Part shown: piece after piece, positions 43,054-51,829 of the stretch
How the letters are laid out: each line of letters opens with the position of its first letter
Numbering within the stretch: the stretch's first letter is position 1
Assembly: GCF_023953965.1 (NCBI RefSeq)
Contig: NZ_JAMLIX010000001.1
Coordinates: 186,001 to 250,000 of the forward strand
DNA: 64,000 nt
Source: Bosea sp. (in: a-proteobacteria)
GTDB taxonomy: Bacteria > Pseudomonadota > Alphaproteobacteria > Rhizobiales > Beijerinckiaceae
Direction: 5' to 3'
The notes under the pieces: model-generated
What the model was told of the DNA's origin: nothing
The model's input: the letters and a program-made list of their open reading frames with translations, nothing else
The model's database searches: none
Made by a program: the position numbers and the translations under genes

Positions 43054-44154
43054 ATGTCCGACAAACAGAAGACTTCACCTGGCAATGGATTGAGCCGCCG
43101 CAGTCTCTTGGCGGCCGGCGCAGCCGCAACCGTGGTCGGCGGCTCCGTGCTCAAGCCCCGCGCGAGCTTTGCCCAAGGCTCCGGCGGGCTCGAGCGCGAG
43201 CTCGTCTTCTCCGCCCGCGGCGGCACCATCGGCACGGTGTACCGCACCAAGATCATTCCGCCGTTCGAGGCCAAGTTCAATTGCAAGGTCACGATGGTGG
43301 TCAACGATTCCGGCCCGGCCTTCGCCAAGGTCGTGGCGGAAAAGGCCAATCCGCAGACCGACGTGCTCTGGACGGTGGAGCCGACGCATGCGCGCGGCCT
43401 GGCCGAAGGCGTGTTCGACAAGCTCGACCTGAAGCGCGTGACCAATTACGAGAGGCTGCACAGTTTCGCGCAGCTCGACGGCTACGGCGCGAGCTGGGGC
43501 ATCGGCGCCACCGTCATCGGCTACAACAAGAAAATCTTCGACGAGCGCAAGCTCACCGCACCGACCAAATGGGGCGGCATCGTCACGCCGGAAACCAAGA
43601 CGCATATCTCCTGGCTCGACCTTTCGACCCACCAGGGCATCACCACCTTCCTGATGACCAACCGCAGCCTGGGCGGCGATGTGGGCAACGTCGATCCGGT
43701 GTTCAAGTTCCTGAAGGAGAACGTCGCCAACCTCCAGTTCATCTCTTCGCCGGCGCAGGTGGACGACCTCCTGCTGCAGCAGCAGGCCTGGATCGGCACG
43801 AATCTCGATGCCCGCATGGCCCTGCTGAAGGCGAAGGGCTTCCCGTTGCAGATCGTCTATCCCAGCGACGGACTGCCGATCCAGAGCGGAATCCTCAACG
43901 TCATCAAGGGCGCGCCCCATCCGAACCTCGCCAACGAGTTCGTGAACTGGGTCCTGAGCGACGAGATGCAGCTCATCGTCGCCAGGGACATCCAGCTCGG
44001 ACCGTCCAACAAAAACGTCAAGATCCCGCCGGAGGTCGCGGAAAACCTGATCTACGGCGAGGAGCGCGTCTCGCGGCTGCTCAATTTCGACTATGCGCAG
44101 GTGGCGCGCGAGCTGCCGAAATGGCTCGACCGCTGGAACCGCGAGATCACCTGA
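43054..44154 (+). CDS. Pot-type ABC substrate-binding protein (Tat signal)
   Basis: This 366-residue protein starts at ATG 43054. The N-terminus has a twin-arginine motif SRRSLL (14-19), a hydrophobic stretch (AAGAAATVVGGSVL) and cleavage after ASFA (about residue 40), indicating Tat export. The mature protein follows the PotD/FbpA pattern, with KNVKIPPEVAENLIYGEERV and WLDRWNREI at the end. GAGGAAA lies upstream of the start. It is the receptor of the second Pot-type importer; the genes that follow suggest a carboxylate ligand. Confidence 0.9.
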   Translation: MSDKQKTSPGNGLSRRSLLAAGAAATVVGGSVLKPRASFAQGSGGLERELVFSARGGTIGTVYRTKIIPPFEAKFNCKVTMVVNDSGPAFAKVVAEKANPQTDVLWTVEPTHARGLAEGVFDKLDLKRVTNYERLHSFAQLDGYGASWGIGATVIGYNKKIFDERKLTAPTKWGGIVTPETKTHISWLDLSTHQGITTFLMTNRSLGGDVGNVDPVFKFLKENVANLQFISSPAQVDDLLLQQQAWIGTNLDARMALLKAKGFPLQIVYPSDGLPIQSGILNVIKGAPHPNLANEFVNWVLSDEMQLIVARDIQLGPSNKNVKIPPEVAENLIYGEERVSRLLNFDYAQVARELPKWLDRWNREIT

Positions 44155-44198
44155 TCCGCCCGCCCCGGCGCCGACCACGCAGATGAAGAGGCGAGAAT

Positions 44199-45272
44199 TT
44201 GTCGACTGTTGAATTTCAGCAGGTGGCCAAGCAATACGCTGGCATCCCTGCCGTGAGGGACTTTTCCCTCACCATCCAGCAGGGAGAACTGGTCACCCTG
44301 CTGGGCCCATCGGGCTGCGGAAAGACCACCACGCTGAACCTCCTGGCGGGATTCACCCATCCCGACCGCGGCGCCATCATCGTGGACGGGCGGCAGATCG
44401 AGTGGCTGCCGCCGCACAAGCGCAATACCGCGCTGGTCTTCCAGGGCTATGCCCTGTTCCCGCATCTGACGGTGGCGCGCAACATCGCCTTCGGCCTGGA
44501 GATCCGCAAGGTCGCCCCGGACGAGATCCGCCGCCGCACCGGCGAGATGCTGGAGCTGGTGCAGCTTGCGAACATGGCGGACCGGTATCCCCGCCAGCTC
44601 TCGGGCGGGCAGCAGCAGCGGGTGGCCATCGCCCGCGCGCTGGCGGTCAACCCGAGCGTGCTGCTGCTGGACGAGCCGCTGAGCAACCTCGACGCCAAGC
44701 TGCGCGAGGAGATGCGCTCGGAGATCCGCTCGGTGCAGCGCAAGACGGGCATCACCGCGATGTACGTCACCCACGACCAGGAGGAGGCACTGTCGATCTC
44801 CGACCGGGTGGTGGTCATGAATGGCGGCCTGATCGAGCAGGTCGCCACGCCGCAGGAGATCTATCGCGCGCCGGCCTCGCCGTTCGTCGCGAACTTCATC
44901 GGCGGCGCGAACCTCATACCGGTGACCGTCCGCGCGATCGAGCCGGACCATGTCGTCGCCGCCAGCGACGACGGCTTCGAATTCGTGGTCGCCGGCCCCT
45001 CGCCGACGGCGGTGGGCAAGCCCGCCTTCGTCATGGTGCGGCCGGAGCAGATCACGGTGTCCGCCCGCCACGAGCCGCCGAATTCCTACCCCGTGGCGCT
45101 GGACGACCACGCCTTCCTCGGCGCGGTCAGCTTCCTGGCGCTGCGCCTCGGCGATCGCCCCCTGCGCGTGCGGTCGCAGAGCGGCGAAGCCATCGCCCTT
45201 GCAGGCAAGGGGCAGATCTATGCGCGCTGGGCGCCCGAGCAGGCTCTCCTCATTCCCGACAGGACGCAATGA
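44199..45272 (+). CDS. ABC transporter ATPase, PotA-type
   Basis: This 357-residue ATPase has Walker A GPSGCGKT (36-43), the signature LSGGQQQRVAIARAL, Walker B LLLDEPLSNLD and a C-terminal TOBE-like domain. It starts with TTG 44199, with GAAGAGGCGAG just before. The stop overlaps the next permease start by four bases. Length and motifs are standard. Confidence 0.92.
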   Translation: MSTVEFQQVAKQYAGIPAVRDFSLTIQQGELVTLLGPSGCGKTTTLNLLAGFTHPDRGAIIVDGRQIEWLPPHKRNTALVFQGYALFPHLTVARNIAFGLEIRKVAPDEIRRRTGEMLELVQLANMADRYPRQLSGGQQQRVAIARALAVNPSVLLLDEPLSNLDAKLREEMRSEIRSVQRKTGITAMYVTHDQEEALSISDRVVVMNGGLIEQVATPQEIYRAPASPFVANFIGGANLIPVTVRAIEPDHVVAASDDGFEFVVAGPSPTAVGKPAFVMVRPEQITVSARHEPPNSYPVALDDHAFLGAVSFLALRLGDRPLRVRSQSGEAIALAGKGQIYARWAPEQALLIPDRTQ

Positions 45273-46156
45273 GCGCCGGCGCCATCATTCGTCCGCATCT
45301 CAAGAGCATCAAGCGCGGCATGCTGCTGGTGCCGGGCCTCGTCCTGTTCACCTTGATCGTGCTGGCGCCGCTCTTCGCGCTGTTCCTGCGCAGCATTACC
45401 GAGGCCAATCCCGCCGCGGGCATGGCCGCGGCGTGGACGCCGGACAACTACACCCGCTTCTTCTCGGATCCGTTCTTCCTGTCCGTGCTCGCCCGCACCT
45501 ACCGGGTGGCGGCGATCGTCGTCGCGATCTGCCTCGTGATCGGCTGGCCGGTCGCCTATCAGCTGTCCAAGACCCAGGGCCGGGCGCGGCTCTATCTCTC
45601 GCTCATCGTCATGGTTCCGCTGCTGATCAGCGTGGTGGTGCGGACCTTCGGCTGGGTGGTGATCCTCGGCCCGCAGGGGCTGGTGAACAGCAGCCTGCAA
45701 TGGCTCGGGCTGATCGACGCGCCGCTGCGGCTTCTGTTCAGCGAGACGGCGGTGGTCATCGGCGCCGTGCATACCTTCCTGCCGCTGATGGTGCTGCCGA
45801 TCGCCTCCGCGCTCGACAATGTCGATCCCTCGCTGGTCCGGGCGGGCCGGAACCTCGGCGCGACGGGGCGGCAGATCTTCGTGCGGGTGCTCTTTCCGCT
45901 CAGCATGCCGGGCGTCCTGGCCGGCAGCCTCATCATCTTCGCGCTCTGCTCCAGCGCCTATGTGACGCCGGCCTTGCTCGGCGGCGCGCGCCTGCGCTTC
46001 ATGTCGACGCTGATCTATGAATACAACATCGTGGTGCTGGACTGGTCGTTCGGCAGCGCGCTGTCGGTCATCCTGGTCGCGCTGACCATCGCCATCGTCG
46101 CCCTCTACTCGCGCTTCATCGAACGGATCGCGTTTCGCGGGGTGTTCCAGCGATGA
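45269..46156 (+). CDS. ABC transporter permease, PotB-type
   Basis: This is a 295-residue permease from ATG 45269. The first membrane segment is MLLVPGLVLFTLIVLAPLFA. The EAA loop is RAGRNLGATGRQIFVRVLF near residue 190. It is coupled on both sides by four-base overlaps. It makes the inner-membrane channel with the next gene product. Confidence 0.92.
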   Translation: MSAGAIIRPHLKSIKRGMLLVPGLVLFTLIVLAPLFALFLRSITEANPAAGMAAAWTPDNYTRFFSDPFFLSVLARTYRVAAIVVAICLVIGWPVAYQLSKTQGRARLYLSLIVMVPLLISVVVRTFGWVVILGPQGLVNSSLQWLGLIDAPLRLLFSETAVVIGAVHTFLPLMVLPIASALDNVDPSLVRAGRNLGATGRQIFVRVLFPLSMPGVLAGSLIIFALCSSAYVTPALLGGARLRFMSTLIYEYNIVVLDWSFGSALSVILVALTIAIVALYSRFIERIAFRGVFQR

Positions 46157-47067
46157 CCCGCGACAGCGTCTCCTCCGCCCTCCCCGCGCGCGTGGGCGCG
46201 GCGCCGGCCGGCATGGCCCGCTCCCGTCCGCCGCGGGCAGGCCTGCCCTGGCTCGCCGGCTTCACGGTCATGGTGTGCGTCTTCCTGGTGACGCCCATCG
46301 CGGTGGTGCTGCTGTCGTCCCTGACCGCGGCGGAGTATGTGACGTTCCCGCCGCAGGGGCTGAGCCTGCGCTGGTACGTGGCGGTGCTGCAGAACGAGGA
46401 GTTCCTCGGTTCGCTCATGGTCAGCCTCAGGGTGGCGGCCATATCGTCGCTGATCGCCTGCGTGGTCGGGGTTTCTGCCGCGATCGGCCTCGTCCGCCTG
46501 CGGTTTCCCGGCCGCGGCCTCGTGGAAGGGCTGTTCCTTTCGCCGCTGATGATTCCCGGCATCGTGCTCGGCGTGGCGATCCTGCAGTTCTATGCCCGCT
46601 CCGGCCTGATCTCCTCGACCGCGAGCCTGATCGCCGGCCATCTGGCGATCACAATTCCCTATGTCACCCGCCTCGCCATCGGCAGCCTGGTGGGGTTCGA
46701 CGAGCGGCTCGAGCTCGCGGCGCAGAATCTCGGCGCCTCGCCGCTGCAGGCCTTCCGGCGGATCACGCTGCCGATCCTGTTCCCGGCCATCGCCGGCGCC
46801 TTCGCCTTCGCCTTCATCGTCTCGTTCGAGGACGTGAACCTCTCGCTGTTCCTCTCGAGCCCCCAGGCGACCACATTCCCGGTGCGGATCTATACCTACA
46901 TGAGCCAGGAATCGAGCCCGATCATCAGCGCGGCGAGCTCCCTGCTCGTGCTGATCGTGCTCGTCGTCGCCATCGTGATCGACCGCCTCGTGGGCCTTGC
47001 GAGCCACGGGCAGAAACCCCCACGGCTTCCGGCAGACGCCGCAGCCCCTGGCGGAGGCAAGCCATGA
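46153..47067 (+). CDS. ABC transporter permease, PotC-type
   Basis: This is a 304-residue permease with an extended N-terminus (about 30 residues, Pro/Arg/Ala-rich) before the first membrane segment LPWLAGFTVMVCVFLVTPIA. The EAA loop is ELAAQNLGASPLQAFRRITL. Its stop overlaps the crotonase gene start by four bases, directly tying transport to CoA metabolism. Confidence 0.92.
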   Translation: MTRDSVSSALPARVGAAPAGMARSRPPRAGLPWLAGFTVMVCVFLVTPIAVVLLSSLTAAEYVTFPPQGLSLRWYVAVLQNEEFLGSLMVSLRVAAISSLIACVVGVSAAIGLVRLRFPGRGLVEGLFLSPLMIPGIVLGVAILQFYARSGLISSTASLIAGHLAITIPYVTRLAIGSLVGFDERLELAAQNLGASPLQAFRRITLPILFPAIAGAFAFAFIVSFEDVNLSLFLSSPQATTFPVRIYTYMSQESSPIISAASSLLVLIVLVVAIVIDRLVGLASHGQKPPRLPADAAAPGGGKP

Positions 47068-47831
47068 GCGAGGATGCCGTCTTTCTCACGGCCCATCCGG
47101 ACGTCAGCTCCGCGGCGATCATCCGGCTGCATCGGCCGCAGACGCGCAATGCGCTTCGTCCGCAGGATGCGCGCAGGCTCAACGAGCTGCTGATGCAGGT
47201 GCAGCACGATCCCGCGATCAAGCTCGTCTTCATCACCGGCAGCGAAGGCGCCTTTACCGGCGGGGCCGACATCAACGCCATCAATGAGCTGTCGGGACCG
47301 GAGCTCTCCGCCTTCGTCGAGCTGCAGGTGGACCTTCTCACCCGCATCGTGGCGATGCCGAAGATCGTGGTCGCTGCGGTGAACGGCGTGACGGCGGGCC
47401 TCGGCAACCACATTTCCATCTGCGCCGACCTGTGCTTCGCCGTGGACACGGCGAGCTTCAATTTCACCGGCGCCGCGAAGGGCCTGCCGAGCCTGCTCTA
47501 CGGCACGCTCATGCTGCCGATGACCATCGGCCTCAAGCGCGCCAAGGCGATCTATCTGCGCGGCGGCAAGATCACCGCGCGCGAGGCGGTGGAATACGGC
47601 TTCTGCAACGAGGCGGTGGCGCCGGCCGACTGGGACGCGACGCTCGCTGCGCTCGCCGAGGAATTCGCCCCGCGCAACCCGATGACGCTCGCGCACAACA
47701 AATATCAGCTCAACCAGGCTGCACTGCAGCTCGCCGGAGCCGCAAAGCTCTCCGGCCTCGCCGGCAGCGCCGCGCTCTCCACCGCGACCGACATCCCCAC
47801 CGGCCGCGTGCGCACCGGGCCTGCGTCATGA
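47064..47831 (+). CDS. Crotonase-fold (enoyl-CoA hydratase/isomerase) protein lacking the usual glutamates
   Basis: This 255-residue protein has both oxyanion-hole segments: TGSEGAFTGGADINAINE (about residues 56-73) and VAAVNGVTAGLGNHISICAD. Where hydratases carry their catalytic Glu pair, this protein reads FTGAAKGLPSLLYGTLM, with no Glu in either expected place. Hydration is therefore not assured; isomerase, decarboxylase or hydrolase chemistry on a CoA thioester is possible. It is coupled to the permease upstream and to the ligase downstream by four-base overlaps, so it belongs to the same pathway. Confidence 0.85.
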   Translation: MSEDAVFLTAHPDVSSAAIIRLHRPQTRNALRPQDARRLNELLMQVQHDPAIKLVFITGSEGAFTGGADINAINELSGPELSAFVELQVDLLTRIVAMPKIVVAAVNGVTAGLGNHISICADLCFAVDTASFNFTGAAKGLPSLLYGTLMLPMTIGLKRAKAIYLRGGKITAREAVEYGFCNEAVAPADWDATLAALAEEFAPRNPMTLAHNKYQLNQAALQLAGAAKLSGLAGSAALSTATDIPTGRVRTGPAS

Positions 47832-49498
47832 ACACGCCGGAAGCCCCGGTGATACCGGTCGACGACGCGCTGTCCCTGCCGCGCGTCCTGATCGGCCAGG
47901 CCGAGCGCCACGGCGACAAGCCGCTGCTGATCTTCCCCCGCACCGGCGAGCACATCACCTATGCGGGCCTCGTCGCCGCGGCGGAGGCCGGCAGCACGCG
48001 GCTGCGCACCGCCTTCGCGATCCCGGCCGGCACCACCGCCGCCATCTTCCTCGGCAACCAGCCGGCCTTCGTCGAAGCCTGGTTCATCTGCCTGTTCGCC
48101 GGCATCGTCGACGTGCCGGTGAACCACGAGCTGCGCCGCTCGGCCCTGCTCTTCGCCCTCGCCACCGCCCGCGTCGAGGTCATCGTGACCGACGCCGACG
48201 GGTTTGCCGCGCTGCTCGATCCGGAGGTCGCCGGCTATCTCGCCCAGCTCCGGCTGATCATTCTCACCGAGCCCTGCGCGCGCGGGCCCGGGCCGCCCGG
48301 CGGGAACGCCTCCTGCGCCGTCGTCGCGCTCACCGAGCTTGCCGCGCCGGGGCCCGCCGACGGCCTGTGGCGCGCGGTGCAGGCCTCGGCGCTGGCCTCG
48401 ATCCGCTACACCTCCGGCACCACCGGCAACCCCAAGGGCATCATGCACAGCCACCTGCACATGCTGGCGAAGTCGGCCGTGCAGAACCGCATCCTGGAGT
48501 TCGCCGGCACCGACCTGCTCTACAGCCCGTTTCCGCTCCACCACAACCTGTCGAGCATCAACGGGCTGATCGGCGCGCTACAGGCCGGCGCGACGATGGC
48601 TTCCGCCGGCCGCTTCAGCGCCAGTCGCTACTGGCCGGAGATCCGCGACTGCGGGGCGACCCTCGGGCACATCCTGCCGCCGCTGATGCCGATCCTGCTC
48701 AGCCAGCCGGAGCACCCGGACGACCGCCGCCATGCGGTGCGCCATCTGTGGACCGCGCCACGCTCGGAACGCTTCAACGCCCGCTTCGGCGTCGAGACGG
48801 TCACAAGCTATTCGCTGAGCGAGGTGGGAACCATCGCGCATCGCCGCGACGGCGGGACGGAGGGCAGCCCCGCCACCGGCGTGCCCTCCCCGGACATGAC
48901 GGTCGCCATCGTCGATGCGGTGGACCGTCCCCTGCCGCCGGGCGAGGACGGCGAGATCGTGATCCGCCCGCAGCACCCCTATCGCATGCTGCTCGGCTAC
49001 TACAACGACCTGCCGGCGACGCTCAGGGCCTTCCGCAACTGCTGGTACCATACCGGCGACCGCGGCTTGATCGATTCCGCCGGCGAGCTGCATTTCCTCG
49101 GCCGCATGGGCGACACCATCCGTCGGCGCGGCCTGAACATCTCCGCCGATCAGATCGGCGCCGAGATTCTGCGCCACCCCATGGTCACCGCCTGCGCCGT
49201 CATCGGCGTGCCGAGCCCGCTGGGGGACGAGGACATCCTTGCCGTCATCGTGCCGCAGCCGTCGGCGCAGGAGCCTGAGCACCGCATGCCCGCGCCCCTC
49301 CTGGCCGAGCTTCCGGCCTTCCTGGCGGAGCGGCTGCCGCGGACCCATGTGCCGCGCTTCTTCGAATTCACCGCCAGCCTGCCGCGCACCGAGACCGGCA
49401 AGGTGCGCCTCGCCGAGGTGCGGCGCATGCGCCGGACGGGCCCGGTCTGGGACCGGGAGACGCAGCAATGGATCGGGCCGGACGATTGCCCCGCGTGA
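47828..49498 (+). CDS. AMP-dependent acyl-CoA synthetase/ligase
   Basis: This is a 556-residue ANL-family ligase from ATG 47828 (ATGA overlap with the crotonase stop). The phosphate loop is RYTSGTTGNPKGIMHSH near residue 195, the hinge is TGDRGLIDSAGELHFLGRMG and the C-terminal lysine motif is PRTETGKVRLAEV. The C-terminal domain shows RRRGLNISADQIGAEIL. It activates an unknown carboxylic acid. Its coupling to importer and crotonase genes suggests that the acid is imported and converted at once to its CoA ester. Confidence 0.9.
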   Translation: MNTPEAPVIPVDDALSLPRVLIGQAERHGDKPLLIFPRTGEHITYAGLVAAAEAGSTRLRTAFAIPAGTTAAIFLGNQPAFVEAWFICLFAGIVDVPVNHELRRSALLFALATARVEVIVTDADGFAALLDPEVAGYLAQLRLIILTEPCARGPGPPGGNASCAVVALTELAAPGPADGLWRAVQASALASIRYTSGTTGNPKGIMHSHLHMLAKSAVQNRILEFAGTDLLYSPFPLHHNLSSINGLIGALQAGATMASAGRFSASRYWPEIRDCGATLGHILPPLMPILLSQPEHPDDRRHAVRHLWTAPRSERFNARFGVETVTSYSLSEVGTIAHRRDGGTEGSPATGVPSPDMTVAIVDAVDRPLPPGEDGEIVIRPQHPYRMLLGYYNDLPATLRAFRNCWYHTGDRGLIDSAGELHFLGRMGDTIRRRGLNISADQIGAEILRHPMVTACAVIGVPSPLGDEDILAVIVPQPSAQEPEHRMPAPLLAELPAFLAERLPRTHVPRFFEFTASLPRTETGKVRLAEVRRMRRTGPVWDRETQQWIGPDDCPA

Positions 49499-49571
49499 AA
49501 GGCTGAGCGGCCTCACCCTTCGAGGCCGCGTGGCGGCGGGTACGGACCGTCTAACGGGAGAGATTCTGACG

Positions 49572-50441
49572 ATGCGACGCGCTTATGCAGATACATGCCT
49601 TGGCCAGATCCATTATGCGACCTGGGGAGACGCCTCCAATCCCACCCTCGTCCTGCTTCCCCAGGGCGGGCGCTCCGTCGCCATGTACAAGGAACTGGCG
49701 GCGGAGCTTGACGCGGAGTTCCATCTGGTCGCTATCGACTATCCCGGGTCCGGCTGGTCGGATCCGCTGCGCGACGGCACGAGCTTCGGCGAGATCGGCG
49801 CCGCCTTCATCGACCTTCTGGATACGCTGGGCCTTCGCGAGGTGGCCCTCTATGGCCACCACACCGGCAACAAGATCGGCACCGCGATGGCCGCGGCCTT
49901 CCCGGAGCGGATCCGTCGCTTCGTGCTCGTCGGCCAGAGCCACAGCATCGTCGCCGATAATTCGCGGCGCGGCGGCACCGTTGGCAAGACAAAGCGCAAG
50001 CTTCTGGAAGCCGCCGACGAACGCGAGGCGGCGCTGGTCCAGTGGGCCGACCTGTTCAGCGTGATCAGCAGCCGCTGGTGGGACGAAGGCCTCGTCCGTG
50101 ATTTCGACAATGCCGCGCGCCGCTCGGCGACGATCCTGAAGGTCGCGGATGAGCTGATGTCGGCGGAGAGCGCGCCGGCACTCTATCGCGCGAATTTCGC
50201 CTACGACCTCGAGCGCGACCTGCGGCGGATCGAAGCCCCGACGCTGATCATCGAAATCGCCTCTCCGAGCGAGGACCGGGCGATCGGCCGCCAGGGCGAT
50301 CATCTGCTGGAGATCATGAAGCGGGCGCAGCTTGCCGTCCTGGAGGAGCCGGACTGGCACGGCAACACGATGGAGCACCGGGCCGCGGATCTGGCCCGCC
50401 TCCTCAGGACCTTCCTGGAAGCGCCCGCAAGCCCGGGCTGA
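49572..50441 (+). CDS. Alpha/beta-hydrolase fold protein with His at the nucleophile position
   Basis: This 289-residue protein has the standard alpha/beta-hydrolase layout: LVLLPQGG (oxyanion loop), DYPGSGWSD, and the nucleophile elbow after strand 5. The elbow reads YGHHTGNK (94-101), so the usual Ser of GxSxG is His97. The acid and histidine region is near LIIEIASPSEDR and PDWHGNTMEH. A non-hydrolytic or unusual C-C or ester cleavage role is possible. It starts 73 bases after the ligase stop, on the same strand, and precedes the LysR gene. Confidence 0.8.
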   Translation: MRRAYADTCLGQIHYATWGDASNPTLVLLPQGGRSVAMYKELAAELDAEFHLVAIDYPGSGWSDPLRDGTSFGEIGAAFIDLLDTLGLREVALYGHHTGNKIGTAMAAAFPERIRRFVLVGQSHSIVADNSRRGGTVGKTKRKLLEAADEREAALVQWADLFSVISSRWWDEGLVRDFDNAARRSATILKVADELMSAESAPALYRANFAYDLERDLRRIEAPTLIIEIASPSEDRAIGRQGDHLLEIMKRAQLAVLEEPDWHGNTMEHRAADLARLLRTFLEAPASPG

Positions 50442-50769
50442 TCCGGCCCGATGCGCTCGCACAGGCGGAAAGCCAACAAGGCCGGATCCGGCCGGGCATC
50501 GAGACGATCAAGGACCTAAGGGCTTCGGGAAAGCTGGCGGTATCCGCATCGCGCCCGCAGCTGTAAGCCGGCATGGGCCTCGGTGCCGATCGGCGTCGCA
50601 ACGCGTTGGAATCATCCGTTCGACCAGGGTTCGAACGGCGCGGCGATTCGCACTTTCCGAGCCTGGGCATATTCTTGGCCGTTCACCTTGGCTAACGTTC
50701 GGTCTCATGCCGGACCTTGCGTATCGTGCAGATGGTGTCGCGACCCGGAAAGGAGCGGTGGGAGGCTTC
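50442..50769. other. Gap between hydrolase and LysR genes
   Basis: This 328-base stretch has no gene I can support. One + strand frame ends ALAQAESQQGRIRPGIETIK DLRASGKLAVSASRPQL before TAA (about 50568) and looks protein-like, so it may be a decayed gene end, but I do not recognise it. The rest should include the promoter of the LysR gene; GGAGG at 50761 is its ribosome site. Confidence 0.35.
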
Positions 50770-51705
50770 ATGGAACTAAGGCAGCTTCGTTATTTCGTCC
50801 GCGTGGTGGAACTCGGCAGCATCAGCCGGGCCGCCGACGACATGAACTGCGTCTCCTCCACGCTCAGCCAGCAGATCACCAAGCTCGAGAGCGAACTCTC
50901 CACCCGCCTGCTGCAGCGGACCTCGCGCGGCATCGCGCCCACCGAGGCGGGGCTGGAGTTCTTCCGGGAAGCGCAGCTGTCGCTGCGACACGCGGACAAT
51001 GCCGCCGGCGTCGCGCAACAGGCCCGCCGCTCGGGTCGCGTCAGCATAGGCTTCACTTCCACCACGGCAGCGGTGCTGGGCGCGCCGCTCCTCCAGCGCA
51101 TGCAAGCCCGCTACCCCGACGTGCTGCTGCACCTGGTGGAAGGCGGATCCGGCCATCTGTCTGGCATGCTGAACGCCCGTCGGATCGATCTGGCCGTCCT
51201 GTTCGACATCGACAAGGGATGGCGCTGGAGCGTCACCCCGCTCGTCCAGGAAAAACTTTTCGTGATCGATTCCGCGCTTCACCCGATCGTCTCGCACCAC
51301 GGGAAAACACTCTCCCTGTCGCAGCTCAAGGACATCCCGCTTCTGGTGCCGAGCACGGCGCAGGGCCTGCGGCGGACGCTGGACGCGGTGTTCTCCCGCG
51401 AGCGCATCCGGCCGCGCATCGTAGCCGAGATCGATTCCCTCTCGCTGCTGCTGGACGGCATCGAACGGGGCCTGGGCGCCGCATTCCTGCCCTGGGCGGC
51501 GGTTGCGCGCACGCGCGACGGCCAGTCGCGCTTCCGCCTCATCGAGGTAGCGGACGTGCTGCGCGCCAGCGCGGTGTGCGCGCTTTCCGACGACGAGCTG
51601 ACCCTGCCGGCGCTCGCCGCCCGCACCGCCCTCATCGACTGCGCGCGCGACCTCACCAAGAGCGGGGAATGGAAGGGGACGCGTCTGAGTCTTCATGAAT
51701 CGTGA
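50770..51705 (+). CDS. LysR-type transcriptional regulator
   Basis: This 311-residue regulator has the helix-turn-helix at residues 1-60 (MELRQLRYFVRVVELGSISR, then CVSSTLSQQITKLESELST). The CysB/CbnR-type effector domain is complete. Its last 15 codons lie inside the right-hand 1,776-bp repeat, and the same 3' end recurs as a scar at the left copy. It is followed by the duplicated thiolase-fold/DUF35 pair and likely controls that pair and/or the 41425-50441 genes. Confidence 0.9.
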   Translation: MELRQLRYFVRVVELGSISRAADDMNCVSSTLSQQITKLESELSTRLLQRTSRGIAPTEAGLEFFREAQLSLRHADNAAGVAQQARRSGRVSIGFTSTTAAVLGAPLLQRMQARYPDVLLHLVEGGSGHLSGMLNARRIDLAVLFDIDKGWRWSVTPLVQEKLFVIDSALHPIVSHHGKTLSLSQLKDIPLLVPSTAQGLRRTLDAVFSRERIRPRIVAEIDSLSLLLDGIERGLGAAFLPWAAVARTRDGQSRFRLIEVADVLRASAVCALSDDELTLPALAARTALIDCARDLTKSGEWKGTRLSLHES

Positions 51706-51829
51706 TATCCCCTTGCCGGACGCTGGCTTGCCATGGGCGGGTTTGGCTTTTCTAATTCCGCCAATGACAAATCGACGTGAGCATCGCTGTTTGCTGACGT
51801 AAATCGATGTTAAGTGGAGGAATAGGCTC

